In this document: positions 33,417 to 43,639 of the stretch, piece by piece
How the letters are laid out: each line of letters opens with the position of its first letter
Numbering within the stretch: the first letter of the stretch is position 1
Origin: Valencia hispanica
Lineage: Eukaryota > Chordata > Actinopteri > Cyprinodontiformes > Valenciidae
Length of the DNA: 64,000 nucleotides
Reading direction: 5' to 3'
NCBI GenBank assembly: GCA_963556495.2
Contig: OY747703.1
Coordinates: 55,807,296-55,871,295, forward strand
Position numbers and translations under genes: made by a program
Notes under the pieces: generated by a model
Databases searched by the model: none
What the model was told of the DNA's origin: nothing
Seen by the model: the letters and a program-made list of their open reading frames with translations, nothing else

Positions 33417-34285
33417 TTTGAATTCACTTTATCTATATAGCACCAATTCACAACACACGTCATCACAAGACACTTTACAAGAAAAGTAATTTCATCTGAA
33501 TCATACATACATTCCAATTAATCCTTCAGTTCATATTATTCCAATCAGTTTAAGTTTTCTGTCTAAGCAAACCCAGCAGATTTCACTGAGTCATTGATTT
33601 GTGGCATTCACTCCTCCTGAATGAACATTTAGCGACAGTGTCGCCTGCGTTGTGTCGTTGACTTCACAGCAATCCCTCATACTGAGCAAGCATGTAGAGA
33701 CAGTGGAGAGGAAAAAACTCCCCTTTAACAGGAAGAAACTTCAAGCAGAAGCAGAACCAGAACCAGGCTCAGTACAAGCGGCCATCTGCCACGACTGAAT
33801 GGGGGATCGAGAAGACAGAGCAGAGACACAAAAGGAACAAATTTGATGCCCCCCTCCAACAGGACATCACAGCCGAACAGAGCGCCAGACCAGGTGGAGA
33901 AACACGGAGAGAAAACAAAGTTAACAGTTGAAAAAACAGCAAATAATGCAATTGGAGAGTAGTATAAGAGAAAAGTAGCAGAGTGAAGAAAAGTGGTCAG
34001 TCAGAAAAGTGGAAAGTTTTAAGCCTGGCCTTAAAAGTAGACAGAGTGTCTGCCTCACGGACTAAAACTGGGAGCTGGTTCCACAGGAGAGGAGCCTGAT
34101 AACTAAAAGATCTGCCTCCCATTCTACTTTTAGAAATCCTAGGAACTACAAGTAAACCTGCAGTCTGAGAGCGAAGTGCTCTGTTAGGAACATATGGAAC
34201 AATCAGATATCTGATGTATGATGCAGCTGATTATTAAGGGCTTTGTATGTAAGAAGAAGGATCTTAGATTCTATTCTGGATTTAA
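33417..34285 (-). pseudogene. L2-like LINE 3' fragment
   Basis: The minus strand encodes KILLLTYKALNNQLHHTSDI, then a decayed C-terminus. A long 3' region shared with 51184-52010 follows (gaaactttttcctgttaaag-type words, tgcttgctcagtatgaggg). The tail aagtgtcttgtgatgacgtg then tatagataaagtgaattc ends at 33417. It is 5' truncated. Confidence 0.8.
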
Positions 34286-34549
34286 CACGGAACCATATAA
34301 TGTTGCTGCAAATCCTTCGGTAAACATCTGTATTTCCGTTAAAACGGCTCATCCTATGTTTGAAGCTGAACTGTTGTACATATCAAGAGGGAAAGAACCA
34401 ATGATAAGGAGGTGACATTAGTTACTTAACAGCAGTTTATATAGACGTTCGAAAGTTTGTAGTTCGTAAATATTTAGCCTTGACCTCACCTTGCAAACAA
34501 AATGTAAAAAACATAAAAAATAAACTAAACATTTACTTTTAAGCTAAAT

Positions 34550-34735
34550 ATATAGTTTAAATTTAAATATATAGTTTGTGAGTTAAATACTTATTTTGAA
34601 ACTGTGACATTTATAAATCAAAATAACATGGTGAAAGAATGATATTGAAAAATGAACCCCCATCTTCTTTCATTTATGACAGGCTAAATAACTGATATTA
34701 TTGCTGTTAATTTTTGACTGTGTATATCTGTACAA
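34550..34735. repeat. right arm of the long inverted repeat
   Basis: Inverted counterpart of 31670-31850: attattgctgttaa, aaatgaacccccat and gacatttataaat mirror the left arm. Together they frame a 3-kb element. Confidence 0.65.
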
Positions 34736-35039
34736 ATCATACCCCTTAGTCTCTCAGATCATGCTTAGCACCAGTTCTCAGATGATGGCGATAACGAATA
34801 ATTCAGCCTCCCTGACCAGTTTTTTAAATCAGTCATAGAGAAACACCCTGTAGTAATAACCCTGTTGTTGCACGTTTTCAAATCAATCAGTAAAAATTTA
34901 AATGACATTTTTTTAATAATTAAAAAAAAAGGTTTTCAAAACCAGCTGTACTTTTCCAGTTTACCAGATTCTCTAAAATTGATGGCAGGTGTAAACTCAG
35001 CTGATTAGTTTAAGGGTGTAAACACTTATGCAACCCGAT

Positions 35040-35365
35040 TATTGCAACTTTTATATTTTTTGACATTTTTTTGCTTTTATCAGTAATTTTCTTTTTAGCT
35101 TTACACAATATATGTCAGATTTAAGGTAGAAGATTTATTTTTTATTTGTTTAAGGATTTATTCTCGTCTCATTTTTTCTGTCACCTACAACCAGTGGGGT
35201 TGTGCAGACTTTCTATGTCAACTGTACTTGGGATCATTTATATGAGCAGAACCCATAACCAAAACCCTTCTAATAGTAATAATTGCAGTAAAAATCAGTT
35301 TGGTCTAATTGATCAAAACTTGAACTTATACAAAAATGAAACTTCACTCAAAGTAACTGATGTAA
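35040..35365. other. AT-rich intergenic spacer
   Basis: No recognised feature. The frame at 35146-35379 is probably chance. Confidence 0.5.
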
Positions 35366-36290
35366 TAGAGTGCCTATGAAAGGTAATCACCCCCTTGGAT
35401 GTTTTACAAATCAGTCATGATCAACAAAATGTGTTGATCATGATCAATGAAAGCTACTGTTGAAGAAACCTCATAGAAAGGCTTGACTAGAGTTTGCCAA
35501 AAGGCACGTGGGACACTCGATGGTCAAGCGAAACAAAGTTCTTTGGTCAGATTTGACTAAAATTGAACTTTTCCGCCACCAGACAAGGCGCTATGTTTTA
35601 GAAAAGAGAGCTACGGCTTTGGAGAACATTTATTTTCCAGTAAGACAACGACAGGAAGCGTCCAGCTAAAGCAACACAGAGATGGTTTGAAGACAACAAG
35701 GTGGATGTTCTGGAGTGGCCCAGTCAAAGTCCAGACCTCAATCCCACAGAGAATTCGTGGCAGGACTTGAAAAGGGCTGTTCACAGCCGATCCCCACCAA
35801 CCTGACAGATCTGGAACAGTTTAGCAGGAAGAATGGAGGGAAACCGACGAGAAGCCTGACTGAGACATGTCCACACAGACTTACACAAAGGTGCAGCTAC
35901 CAAATACCGGGGGGAATATTTATGCAGTCGCTCATTTTATGTTGCATATTTTTCTAAAATTGTCACTATTTTGTAGAAAACAGTTTTCACTTGAACATAA
36001 AAAAAAATTTTGTACGTGTTTTGTCAAAAATGCCAAATTTAGTTGATCATGATTGATTTGTAAAAGCAATAAAAGGGTAAAACATTTAAGGGGTTGAATA
36101 TGACCCGGTGAAATCTGCTGGGATTTGTTAAATAGGAAACTAACTAAAACTTCGAACTAATTGGAATGTTTGTATAAATGTATTGAAAGGACTTTTCTTG
36201 AAAAGTGCCTTGAGATGACATCTGTTGTGAATCGGTGCGATATAAATAAACTGAATTGAATTGAACTGAACACTTTTTATAGGCACTGTA
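35366..36290 (+). pseudogene. Tc1-family element with internal deletion
   Basis: The terminal repeats tagagtgcctatgaaa (35366) and tttttataggcactgta (to 36290) are inverted copies. Plus-strand transposase pieces include [15 protein letters not shown] sequence (gagtggcccagtcaaagtcc at about 35713, tggcaggacttgaaaagg at about 35757). The N-terminal DNA-binding part is missing. A LINE 3' tail (36095-36265) is inserted near the right end, splitting ggttgaat from the terminal repeat. Confidence 0.83.
36095..36265 (+). mobile_element. very short LINE 3' tail insertion
   Basis: ggtgaaatctgctgggattt ... agtgccttgagatgacatct ... tataaataaactgaattgaa. Matches the 3' ends at 33417, 46190 and 51184. Inserted in the Tc1 element around it. 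A 30-base echo of the same tail lies at 36344-36376. Confidence 0.85.
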
Positions 36291-36559
36291 AATGAACCAT
36301 AACAGAAGAAATCTTTGTGAACATAAAAGTTATGCTAACCTGGCACTATATAAATAAACTGAATTGAATTGAATACGCCTAACTTTACTTTATTAAGATG
36401 AAATATTGGGTATTATTGTGTTTTGCTGCTTAGATAATGTCCCTGATTCAGTGAAATGAGCCATACAGCCACAGAACTCTGTGCAGGCCAAAATGTAAAC
36501 TAGCTTGTTTTGAGCCGTGCTTGCAGGCCTCCTGCATCTGCAAAGAGCCTTGAAACAAG

Positions 36560-36667
36560 ATGGCTCTTGCACAGACAAACCCCATAAGCATGCTTGTCTC
36601 ACTCCTGTTCTGCCTCGCTGGAGTCGTGCTGGAGTTCGAGTGCTCTGCAGCGTCTAATCTACCAGGG
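36560..36667 (+). CDS. candidate orphan first exon, signal-peptide-like
   Basis: An ATG in strong context (aagATGG) opens 36 codons: MALAQTNPISMLVSLLFCLA then GVVLEFECSAASNLPG. A short polar start, a hydrophobic stretch of about 15 residues and a small-residue region resemble a secretory signal peptide. The frame runs in phase 0 into a consensus donor, GTAAGG, at 36668-36673. I recognise no family. The nearest strong acceptor (ctctctgcag, ending about 37421) would give a stop after 12 codons. It may be a real first exon of a distant gene or a chance frame. Confidence 0.25.
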
Positions 36668-38210
36668 GTAAGGAGTGACACAGGACTGTGATCATGCAAA
36701 TTCACCTTCATGAAAAATTCAAGACCCAAATGACAAGCCTTGGTGTGTCAACACTGACAGAGAAAGGGAGCGAGGCACATCCCGGGGAAGAAAAAAACAT
36801 GACACTCCACGGAGAATTGGGAAAGCGAGGTCTCCGCCTGCTGTCTCAGGTATTATCTGCATTAATGTGGCCTGCAGCTTTGATGCTGAGGGAGCAAAGT
36901 ACCTGAAAAATGCAGCAGACGACAATAGCTACTGAAGAGTCACAAGTCCCCAGTTTTAAAAGAACACTGATTGTACTAAAATGCCAGCTGGGATGTCGAA
37001 CCTGCGCAACGTTTTGCAGAACATCCATCCTCCTACATGGAAACGAGACAGGCTCCGACATGCCAGAGTTTCGCGGCGCGGCTTTGAGCAGAGTCACTTT
37101 GCAGCGTGGCTGACGGCTCTATTTATCGAGCTGGGGTGTAGGATTAGATAATAATGAGCAGTTGTCACACTGCGTGTCTTTTGAAACTGAAATTGCCTCC
37201 CACAAACCCTAAAAAAAACAAACTGCACACCGAGCTTGTACTGATTTGCATTGGGTTGTTGCCCTCAGGAGGAGATAAGGATTTCTCCGTAGGAGAATTG
37301 TCAGCCACTGCTGACCTCAGACATGAACCTTCCTCATGTTGAATCCTGTGAGACCTCAGACTGCCTTGCAAACCCCCTGGGACAGAGAGGCCATTGATTA
37401 ACTTCTCTTCCCTCTCTGCAGCCTCTAAACACACAATATCTGTGCACCATTCTCGCTTAAAACATTCCCTCGTTACAAAGCTTAAATCTTGCTGTTGCCG
37501 TTTCGGTTTTCACATGATGATAGTAACCTTTCTCCCCACATGCTGTCCGTATCTTAACCCAAACCCTGACGATACGACGTGGACCTCTTTCTCTGTCTCC
37601 AATCTGATGACCTTTTGGTGCCATCCTCAACAAACAAGAGCCCTCATAATGGAGGAATTGATATGCGCTTCCCCGAGAAGTCACATGGATGTGTGTGTGA
37701 CTGTGTTTTTGTTCACCATGAACTGCAGGGCCACACTGACTAACAGTTCACTCACCTAGTGTACCATCCAAGCCCCAGTCAGCCCCCTCCCCTGATGAGT
37801 GGGAACAAGGAGTCAGACTATTTCCCTCAGGCTCCGACTGCAGCGCTTGTCCTTTGCTTGGTGAAAGGGTAAATTAAGGTGGTGAGGTTGTATTTAAGTT
37901 CATATTTCCCCTGAGTATATGAGAGGAGACCAAGGACATGGGACATTGATCGCCCTGAGTAAATGTTGTCCACTTGGAAAACAGCTTTTAGATGAGAAAA
38001 GTATTTGTCTTACTTACAGCGCCAGTGCTTCCCTCGACGAGAGTTAGAAGGGATCAAAGTGAGAAAATGACGTATGAGAGCCTCCTCTGTATCACAGCAA
38101 AGCTTTTACCTCAAACAGTGGCATCAGAAATCATGTGTTTTATCTTCCTATTGTCTAAAAATCTACATCTTTCTCTCAGTTCTTTATACTTTGCTTCCAT
38201 TAGTCCCCAC
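36668..38210. other. non-repetitive intergenic stretch
   Basis: About 1.5 kb with almost no recognisable repeats, including TAAT-rich segments (ggattagataataatgagca near 37141, ggcattgattaact near 37391). Candidate regulatory DNA. No exon with paired splice sites and conserved coding character was found. Confidence 0.35.
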
Positions 38211-38214
38211 AAGG

Positions 38215-38450
38215 AGGGACCTTCTGAAGATCATCCAGAGTCCAGAATCAGTCTTCTCTTCAGCTCAGCCTCCAGGTTTCCTCTAGGATTCAGGTCTGCG
38301 GACTGAGAAAATCACTGAAGAAGGTTGAAGATTCTGTGATGCCGTTCATGCTAACAACTGTCTTTTGGTAAGGAAAAAGCCACACAGCATCATAGAACCT
38401 CCACCGTACTAAACAATGCACATTTAGTGCTTTTCTACATATTCACCTTT
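38215..38450 (-). pseudogene. Tc1-like fragment
   Basis: Words such as ccacacagcatcatagaacc and tccaccgtactaaacaatg resemble the minus-strand Tc1 transposase segment around the GGGSxMLWG region, heavily decayed. The tetranucleotide tract begins 75 bases downstream. Confidence 0.45.
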
Positions 38451-38525
38451 TGTTTATGCCAGATCCGCCTGCAAGTATCTAATGGTCAAAAACATGCTTG
38501 TGTTGGTAGGGATTGGGCCTTTTAG

Positions 38526-40260
38526 TCCATCCATCCATCCATCCATCCATCCATCCATCCATCCATCCATCCATCCATCCATCCATCCATCCATCCATCC
38601 ATCTATCCATCCATCCATCCATCCATCCATCCATCCATCCATGATTCATCCATCCATCCATCCATCCATCCATCCATCCATCAACAATCACTCCATCCAT
38701 CCATCCATCCATCAACAATCACTGCATCCATCCATCCATCCATCCATCCATCTGTCCTTCTGTCCATCCGTCCGTCTGTCCATCCATCCATCCTTCCATC
38801 CATCTATCCATCCATACGTCCATCCATCCATGATTCATCCATCCATCCATCAATCCATCCATCCATGATTCATCCATCCATCCATCCATCCATCCATCCA
38901 TCCATCCATCCATCCATCCATCCATCCATCAACAATCACTCCATCCATCCATCCATCCATCCATCCATCCATCAACAATCACTCCATCCATCCATCCATC
39001 CATCCATCCATCCATCCATCCATCCATCCATCCATCCATCCATCAACAATCACTCCATTCATCCATCCATCCATCCATCCATCCATCCATCCATCCATCC
39101 ATCCATCCATCCATCCATCCATCCATCCATCCATCCATCCATCCATCTGTCCTTCTGTCCATCTGTCCATCTGTCCAGCCATCCATCCTTCCATCCATCC
39201 GTCTGTTCGTCTTTTCATCCATCCATCCATCCATCCATCCGTCCGTCCATCCACCCATCCGTCTGTCTGTTCGCCCATCCATCCATCCATCTGTCCGTCC
39301 GTCCATCCATCCATCCATCCATCCATCCATCCATCCATCCATCCATCCATCCATCCATCCATCCATCTGTCCTTCTGTCCATCCGTCCGTCTGTCCATCC
39401 ATCCATCCTTCCATCCATCCGTCTGTTTGTCTATTCATCCATCCATCCATCCATCCATCCGTCCGTCCATCCACCCATCCGTCTGTCTGTTCGCCCATCC
39501 ATCCATCCATCCATCTGTCCGTCCGTCCATCCATCCATCCATCCATCCATCCATCCATCCATCCATCCATCCATCCATCCATCTGTCCGTCCGTCCGTCC
39601 GTCCATCCATCCATCCATCCATCCATCCATCCATCTATCTGTCCCTCCGTCCATCCCTCCGTCCATCTGTCCGTTTGTCCATCCATCCATCCATCTATCC
39701 ATCCATCCATCCATCCATCTATCTATCTGTCCCTCCGTCCATCCGTCCGTCCGTCCATCCATCCATCCATCCGTCCATCCGTCTTTCCGTCCGTCCATCC
39801 ATCCATCCATCCATCCATCCATCCATCTATCTGTCCCTTCGTCCATCCCTCCGTCCATCCGTCCGTCTGTCCATCCATCCATCTATCCATCCATCCATCT
39901 ATCTGTCCCTCCGTCCATCCCCCCGTCCATCCGTCCGTCTGTCCATCCATCCATCCATCTATCCATCCATCCATCCATCCATCCATCCATCCATCCATCC
40001 ATCTATCTGTCCCTCCGTCCATCCGTCCGTCTGTCCATCCATCCGTCCATCCGTCTTTCCGTCCGTCCATCCATCCATCCATCCATCCATCCATCCATCC
40101 ATCCATCCATCCATCCATCTATCTGTCCCTCCGTCCGTCCATCCATCCATCCATCCATCCATCCATCCATCCATCCATCCATCCATCCATCCATCCATCC
40201 ATCCATCCATCATCTATCCCTCCGTCCGTCCATCCATCTATCCCTCTGTCCGTCAGTCCA
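38526..40260. repeat. 1.7-kb CATC/GATG-type tetranucleotide tract with higher-order units
   Basis: Over 400 tandem four-base units, mostly ccat with cctt, ccgt and ctgt variants. The block holding ccacccatccgtctgtctgt starts at 39251 and again at 39471, a 220-base higher-order period. gtctttccgtccgtcc occurs at 39781 and 40053. The tract is open in several frames on both strands (HPSI or DGWM peptides), which is a property of the repeat rather than evidence of a gene. Confidence 0.97.
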
Positions 40261-41265
40261 CTTCTGGTTGTGAAAATTGTTCAAATGGAACGAGACATCT
40301 GGAAATTTGTGGTATGAAAAGTTTGGGACTGAGCAGGAACCCTGTCCTAGGCATTTCCAACAAGTGGCTTCCAGTGATCAAATAAATATGTTCACCAATT
40401 ATGAACGAAACTATTATTAGGAACCATAACCTGCAAAACACCTACAGAGGCCGATCAGAGTGCTGTATAAACATATTGTATTTAAGAAAATAACGTTTTT
40501 TTCCCCAAAGGTTCTGATTTCAAACTCAAGTAGTACAAAAAGCAGAAGTTTGTAAATGCCGATATTGAACAGACACCTCTTCGTCCAGAGCTCACATGCT
40601 CCTGCACCTACAACCTGAGAGCTGCGCTGCTAGTATAAACTATAGTGTCTTTAAGACATGAAGTATGAGGAACTAGTAGTCATTATGTATTAATCTTGTT
40701 TTGGGAGCTCTATGAACCTTACAAGTACATTAAGTTAGTAAAGGATGTCAACCAGAAGGAATTAATAGACTTAAAACCTCAAAATAAACCTTGCTTCATG
40801 GTTTTTTAGTGTAAAGACGAGTGAAATCTCAACCATTTCATGGTGCGACTGCTGCATCGATTAACCCAGAAGCCCATCTGTTCTGTTAAAAGACAGATGA
40901 CTCAACACGGCAGCACAAACACAGAGTCGTTGACCTTAAACACAGCATCTCTGACAGCTCTTTCTGCCATTTCTGTGCACTTAATAAGTCAACGTTTTTG
41001 CAATAAGCCAATACAGTGTAATTACAGGCCCAGCTGCTTTATTAAACTTGCAACAGGTTGCTAAAGGTACGTGATACTTACAGTTAAAGAGGTAAAACTG
41101 TGTTATTACAAACTTTGCAGTTCATTTCTAACATCAAACCCCTTTAACTACAACATATGGCGGCATGAAAGTATCACTAATGTTGACAGCATGGGGCTAA
41201 AACTCACTGTTGAAATATTACTAGAATTCACATGCTTAATTTTATTGCAATATTGGATCAATTGA
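40261..41265. other. intergenic DNA, nothing recognised
   Basis: AT-rich sequence without recognisable repeats or exons. Confidence 0.5.
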
Positions 41266-41269
41266 TTGA

Positions 41270-41605
41270 TCAGAGAGGTTTCAGACTAGCAGCAGATACT
41301 CCAAGACCAGCTGGGTCGAAGACTCGTAGATGGCGCACCAGCTGTCTCACAGAGCCACGCTGCAGCCCAGACCTGTACATTTATGGAACCGTAAGAGTGA
41401 CAGCAGCAGAGTAACAACTTCAGTCCCAAAAAACATAAAATGGTCCAGAAGTGGCGGAAATTCTGCTAAAAGGACACGGATGGGCACCATTGCCAGGTTA
41501 TTTTCTCAGATGAATTCTCCTTCAGATCCTGAACGTGACTCGTTTCTAAAAGTAAATAAGCACTACACTGAGTCCTGTGTGGTGCCAACATAGAACCATC
41601 ATGAT
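41270..41605 (+). pseudogene. Tc1/mariner transposase remnant
   Basis: The plus strand reads CQVIFSDEFSFRS at about 41490-41530, the second catalytic aspartate region of Tc1-type transposases (FSDES/EFxF). Upstream frames keep arginine-rich pieces. Strongly decayed. Confidence 0.6.
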
Positions 41606-41929
41606 ATAATCCCACTGTGCGGTTGCTTCTCAACCAAAAGAGCGAGCTTCCTTAAAATTCTCCCATAAATTTATTCCATTTCTGTCTTGATTTAATCACA
41701 TATTTTTAATCATTGTCCAGTTTAAAAAAATATTATTGAAAAGTTCATTATTTCAATAATCCAGTTCATGAAAAACATTACATAGATTAATTACACACAA
41801 ACTGATGTTTTAAAGACTTTATTTCTGTAATTATGATTTTTATTTTGCTTACAGCTAATAAAAACACGACATTTAAGATTAGAATATTACATCAGACCAA
41901 TAGTACAGCAATGAGGACTTAATGAAAAA

Positions 41930-42015
41930 GTAAGTAAAACTTTATTATATAGCACCTTTCAAGAAAAAAATCACAAAATGTTTCACAGCAGAGAGGGGAT
42001 AAAAATGATCAGTGC
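41930..42015 (-). mobile_element. LINE 3' tail fragment
   Basis: taaaactttattatatagca then cctttcaag and cacaaaatgtttcacagc are the complement of a LINE tail with tgctatataataaagtttta. Confidence 0.65.
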
Positions 42016-42409
42016 AGAATCACATAAAAGCAGATTAAAAAAAATCTGGGATGTGAACCGAGGATTCAGTGCTACCAACTGTTCCACTGTTCCGCCCACT
42101 TACAAAAACTGCATACTCACAAAATGTAAACAACAAATTAAACAAATGCTGCAGTGAATTTCTGCAATAAGAGTCATTCGGGGTGCCAATAAGTGCAGGA
42201 TCTGTGATCTTCAACGTGGGATTTTTTCCCTCGCTGAATAAATGCGCTTAATTTAAAGGTTGAATTTTCATACAATGTTCAGTTTGAGATCATGTAACTC
42301 TTATTGAAGATGAATTTATTTAACTTTTCTTTATCGCTCCAATTAATACTGATCGGAACCTCATGTCAAAGTTGCTGCTTTCTGTTTTAGTATCACTGCC
42401 AAACAAACA

Positions 42410-43120
42410 CATTTCATGATTTAAATTAAAACTGTATATTTTAAAGGCGTTTTGTTTGTTGCTTGCATAAGTGTGTAATATCTCATTTAATTAGTAGCCT
42501 AAGCCCTCTGACAAACAGGCATATGGTCCTCGCTCACCCACGGCCTTGGCCAACAAATGAATATGCATATCCTGGGACCTCCAGTTGCTTGTTACTCTGG
42601 AATGAATTCTACACAAGCCTAATCCCTGATCTATTATTTACCCCTTGACCAAACATGCAAGTGGGGCTTCCAGACGCTTGACTTGATAGAAATGACTGCC
42701 ATGGGACTCGGTTTCCTGTCTCACCCAAGTGGAAGAGTCAGACTGCGGCAGAGGAGTGCAGAGTGTTCCACACAGCCTTTCAACTCATCACTCTGGAGAT
42801 GTCTCAGTCAAATGTTGAGAAAATCCTCGTAAAAACAAGCACACTATGAAAGTTTAATGAAGGCCTCATTTCTGTGGGATCTGGGAAATAAATGTGACAC
42901 GTCCCCGCCGAAGCTGGAAACTGTTTCCAGAAGCTTCAACGTTGCAAATTTGTGACAGAAAACTCCCATACTGTGTTTAAATGAAGGCAAATATCGAGTA
43001 CATTCAGGTATGTGGGGGTGTTAGGTCATCTGGGGCAGGATAAGCGTCTCACCTTTGCCTAACAATCACACTTCTTTGGTCACTTTATCAGGCGCCCCCT
43101 GCCAGCCCCATTTTGGACTC
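42410..43120. other. non-repetitive block, candidate regulatory DNA
   Basis: Contains tttaattagtagcc, caaatgaatatgcatatcc and other TAAT- or octamer-like words, with no recognised repeats over about 700 bases. Function is unknown. Confidence 0.35.
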
Positions 43121-43428
43121 CATTTTGCCTTCAGAACTGCCTGAAGTCTTTCACATAGATTCAAGGCTGAGCCGCTTTTTTGGGCACCCAAACCATCAGG
43201 GGCCTCCTATAAAGGCTTGAATTTTAGTACAGATCACAGATCTAAAGCTATAGATTTTTTTATTGAGAAGGAGAATATTAGTCAATTTGATTTGATGCTT
43301 TCAGCACATATAAACTAAAAGATTTAAAATGGGTAAATTTTTAAAAAACTTTTAAGAAATCCAGAGATTTTTGTCCAACTTGACATGACAGCATTAGCAA
43401 AACAGTAAAAAAGACATCTAATCCCAGA

Positions 43429-43617
43429 TTAAGGTTGCAGCAGAAAAAAACAATCTAATCTAATATAAAATAGGCCTATAAAACATGAAATAAAAGACTG
43501 ATGCATCACTGATGTCACATCCTGTGATATTTCTTCGATATTTACAGGTCTGTGTCCAGGGATCCCCTGCGAGAGGCGCTTCAGTTCAGTGACTTTTTCC
43601 TCGAGCAGTTCATTCAT
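43429..43617 (-). other. short coiled-coil-like open frame, unassigned
   Basis: The minus strand encodes MNELLEEKVTELKRLSQGIP then GHRPVNIEEISQDVT, charged and helical-looking at its start. A possible acceptor (ctttgcaacag) precedes it and a possible donor (ctgtaaat) lies within. It could be an exon, a pseudogene piece or chance. I do not recognise the family. Confidence 0.2.
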
Positions 43618-43639
43618 GTAACTGTTGCAAAGAAAGCCT

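Larger units (their letters stand above)
30648..35035. mobile_element. Tc1-like element hosting a nested transposon stack
   Basis: The outer ends ggttgcataagtatgtacac (30648-30667) and its inverted partner at 35016-35035 (18 of 20 matching) are of the gttgcataagtgtgcac type seen in Tc1-derived fish elements. Remnant Tc1-like sequence lies at 30668-30900 and 31425-31620 (ctgccaccaccactgtgggt). Insertions inside: a solo LTR (30902-31423), an inverted-repeat element (31670-34735), a TGTCCGTC-ended transposon (32035-33245), an LTR-like segment, a SINE and a LINE. That all the outer pieces belong to one element is an inference. Confidence 0.55.

Noticed and set aside
38526..40260. CRISPR-like array
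   Set aside because: The repeats are tetranucleotides without unique spacers, in a eukaryotic genome.
38482..40385. Very long open frames (up to 506 codons) of HPSI/DGWM repeats
   Set aside because: They arise because a four-base repeat has no stop in several frames on both strands. There is no start context, splice structure or domain.
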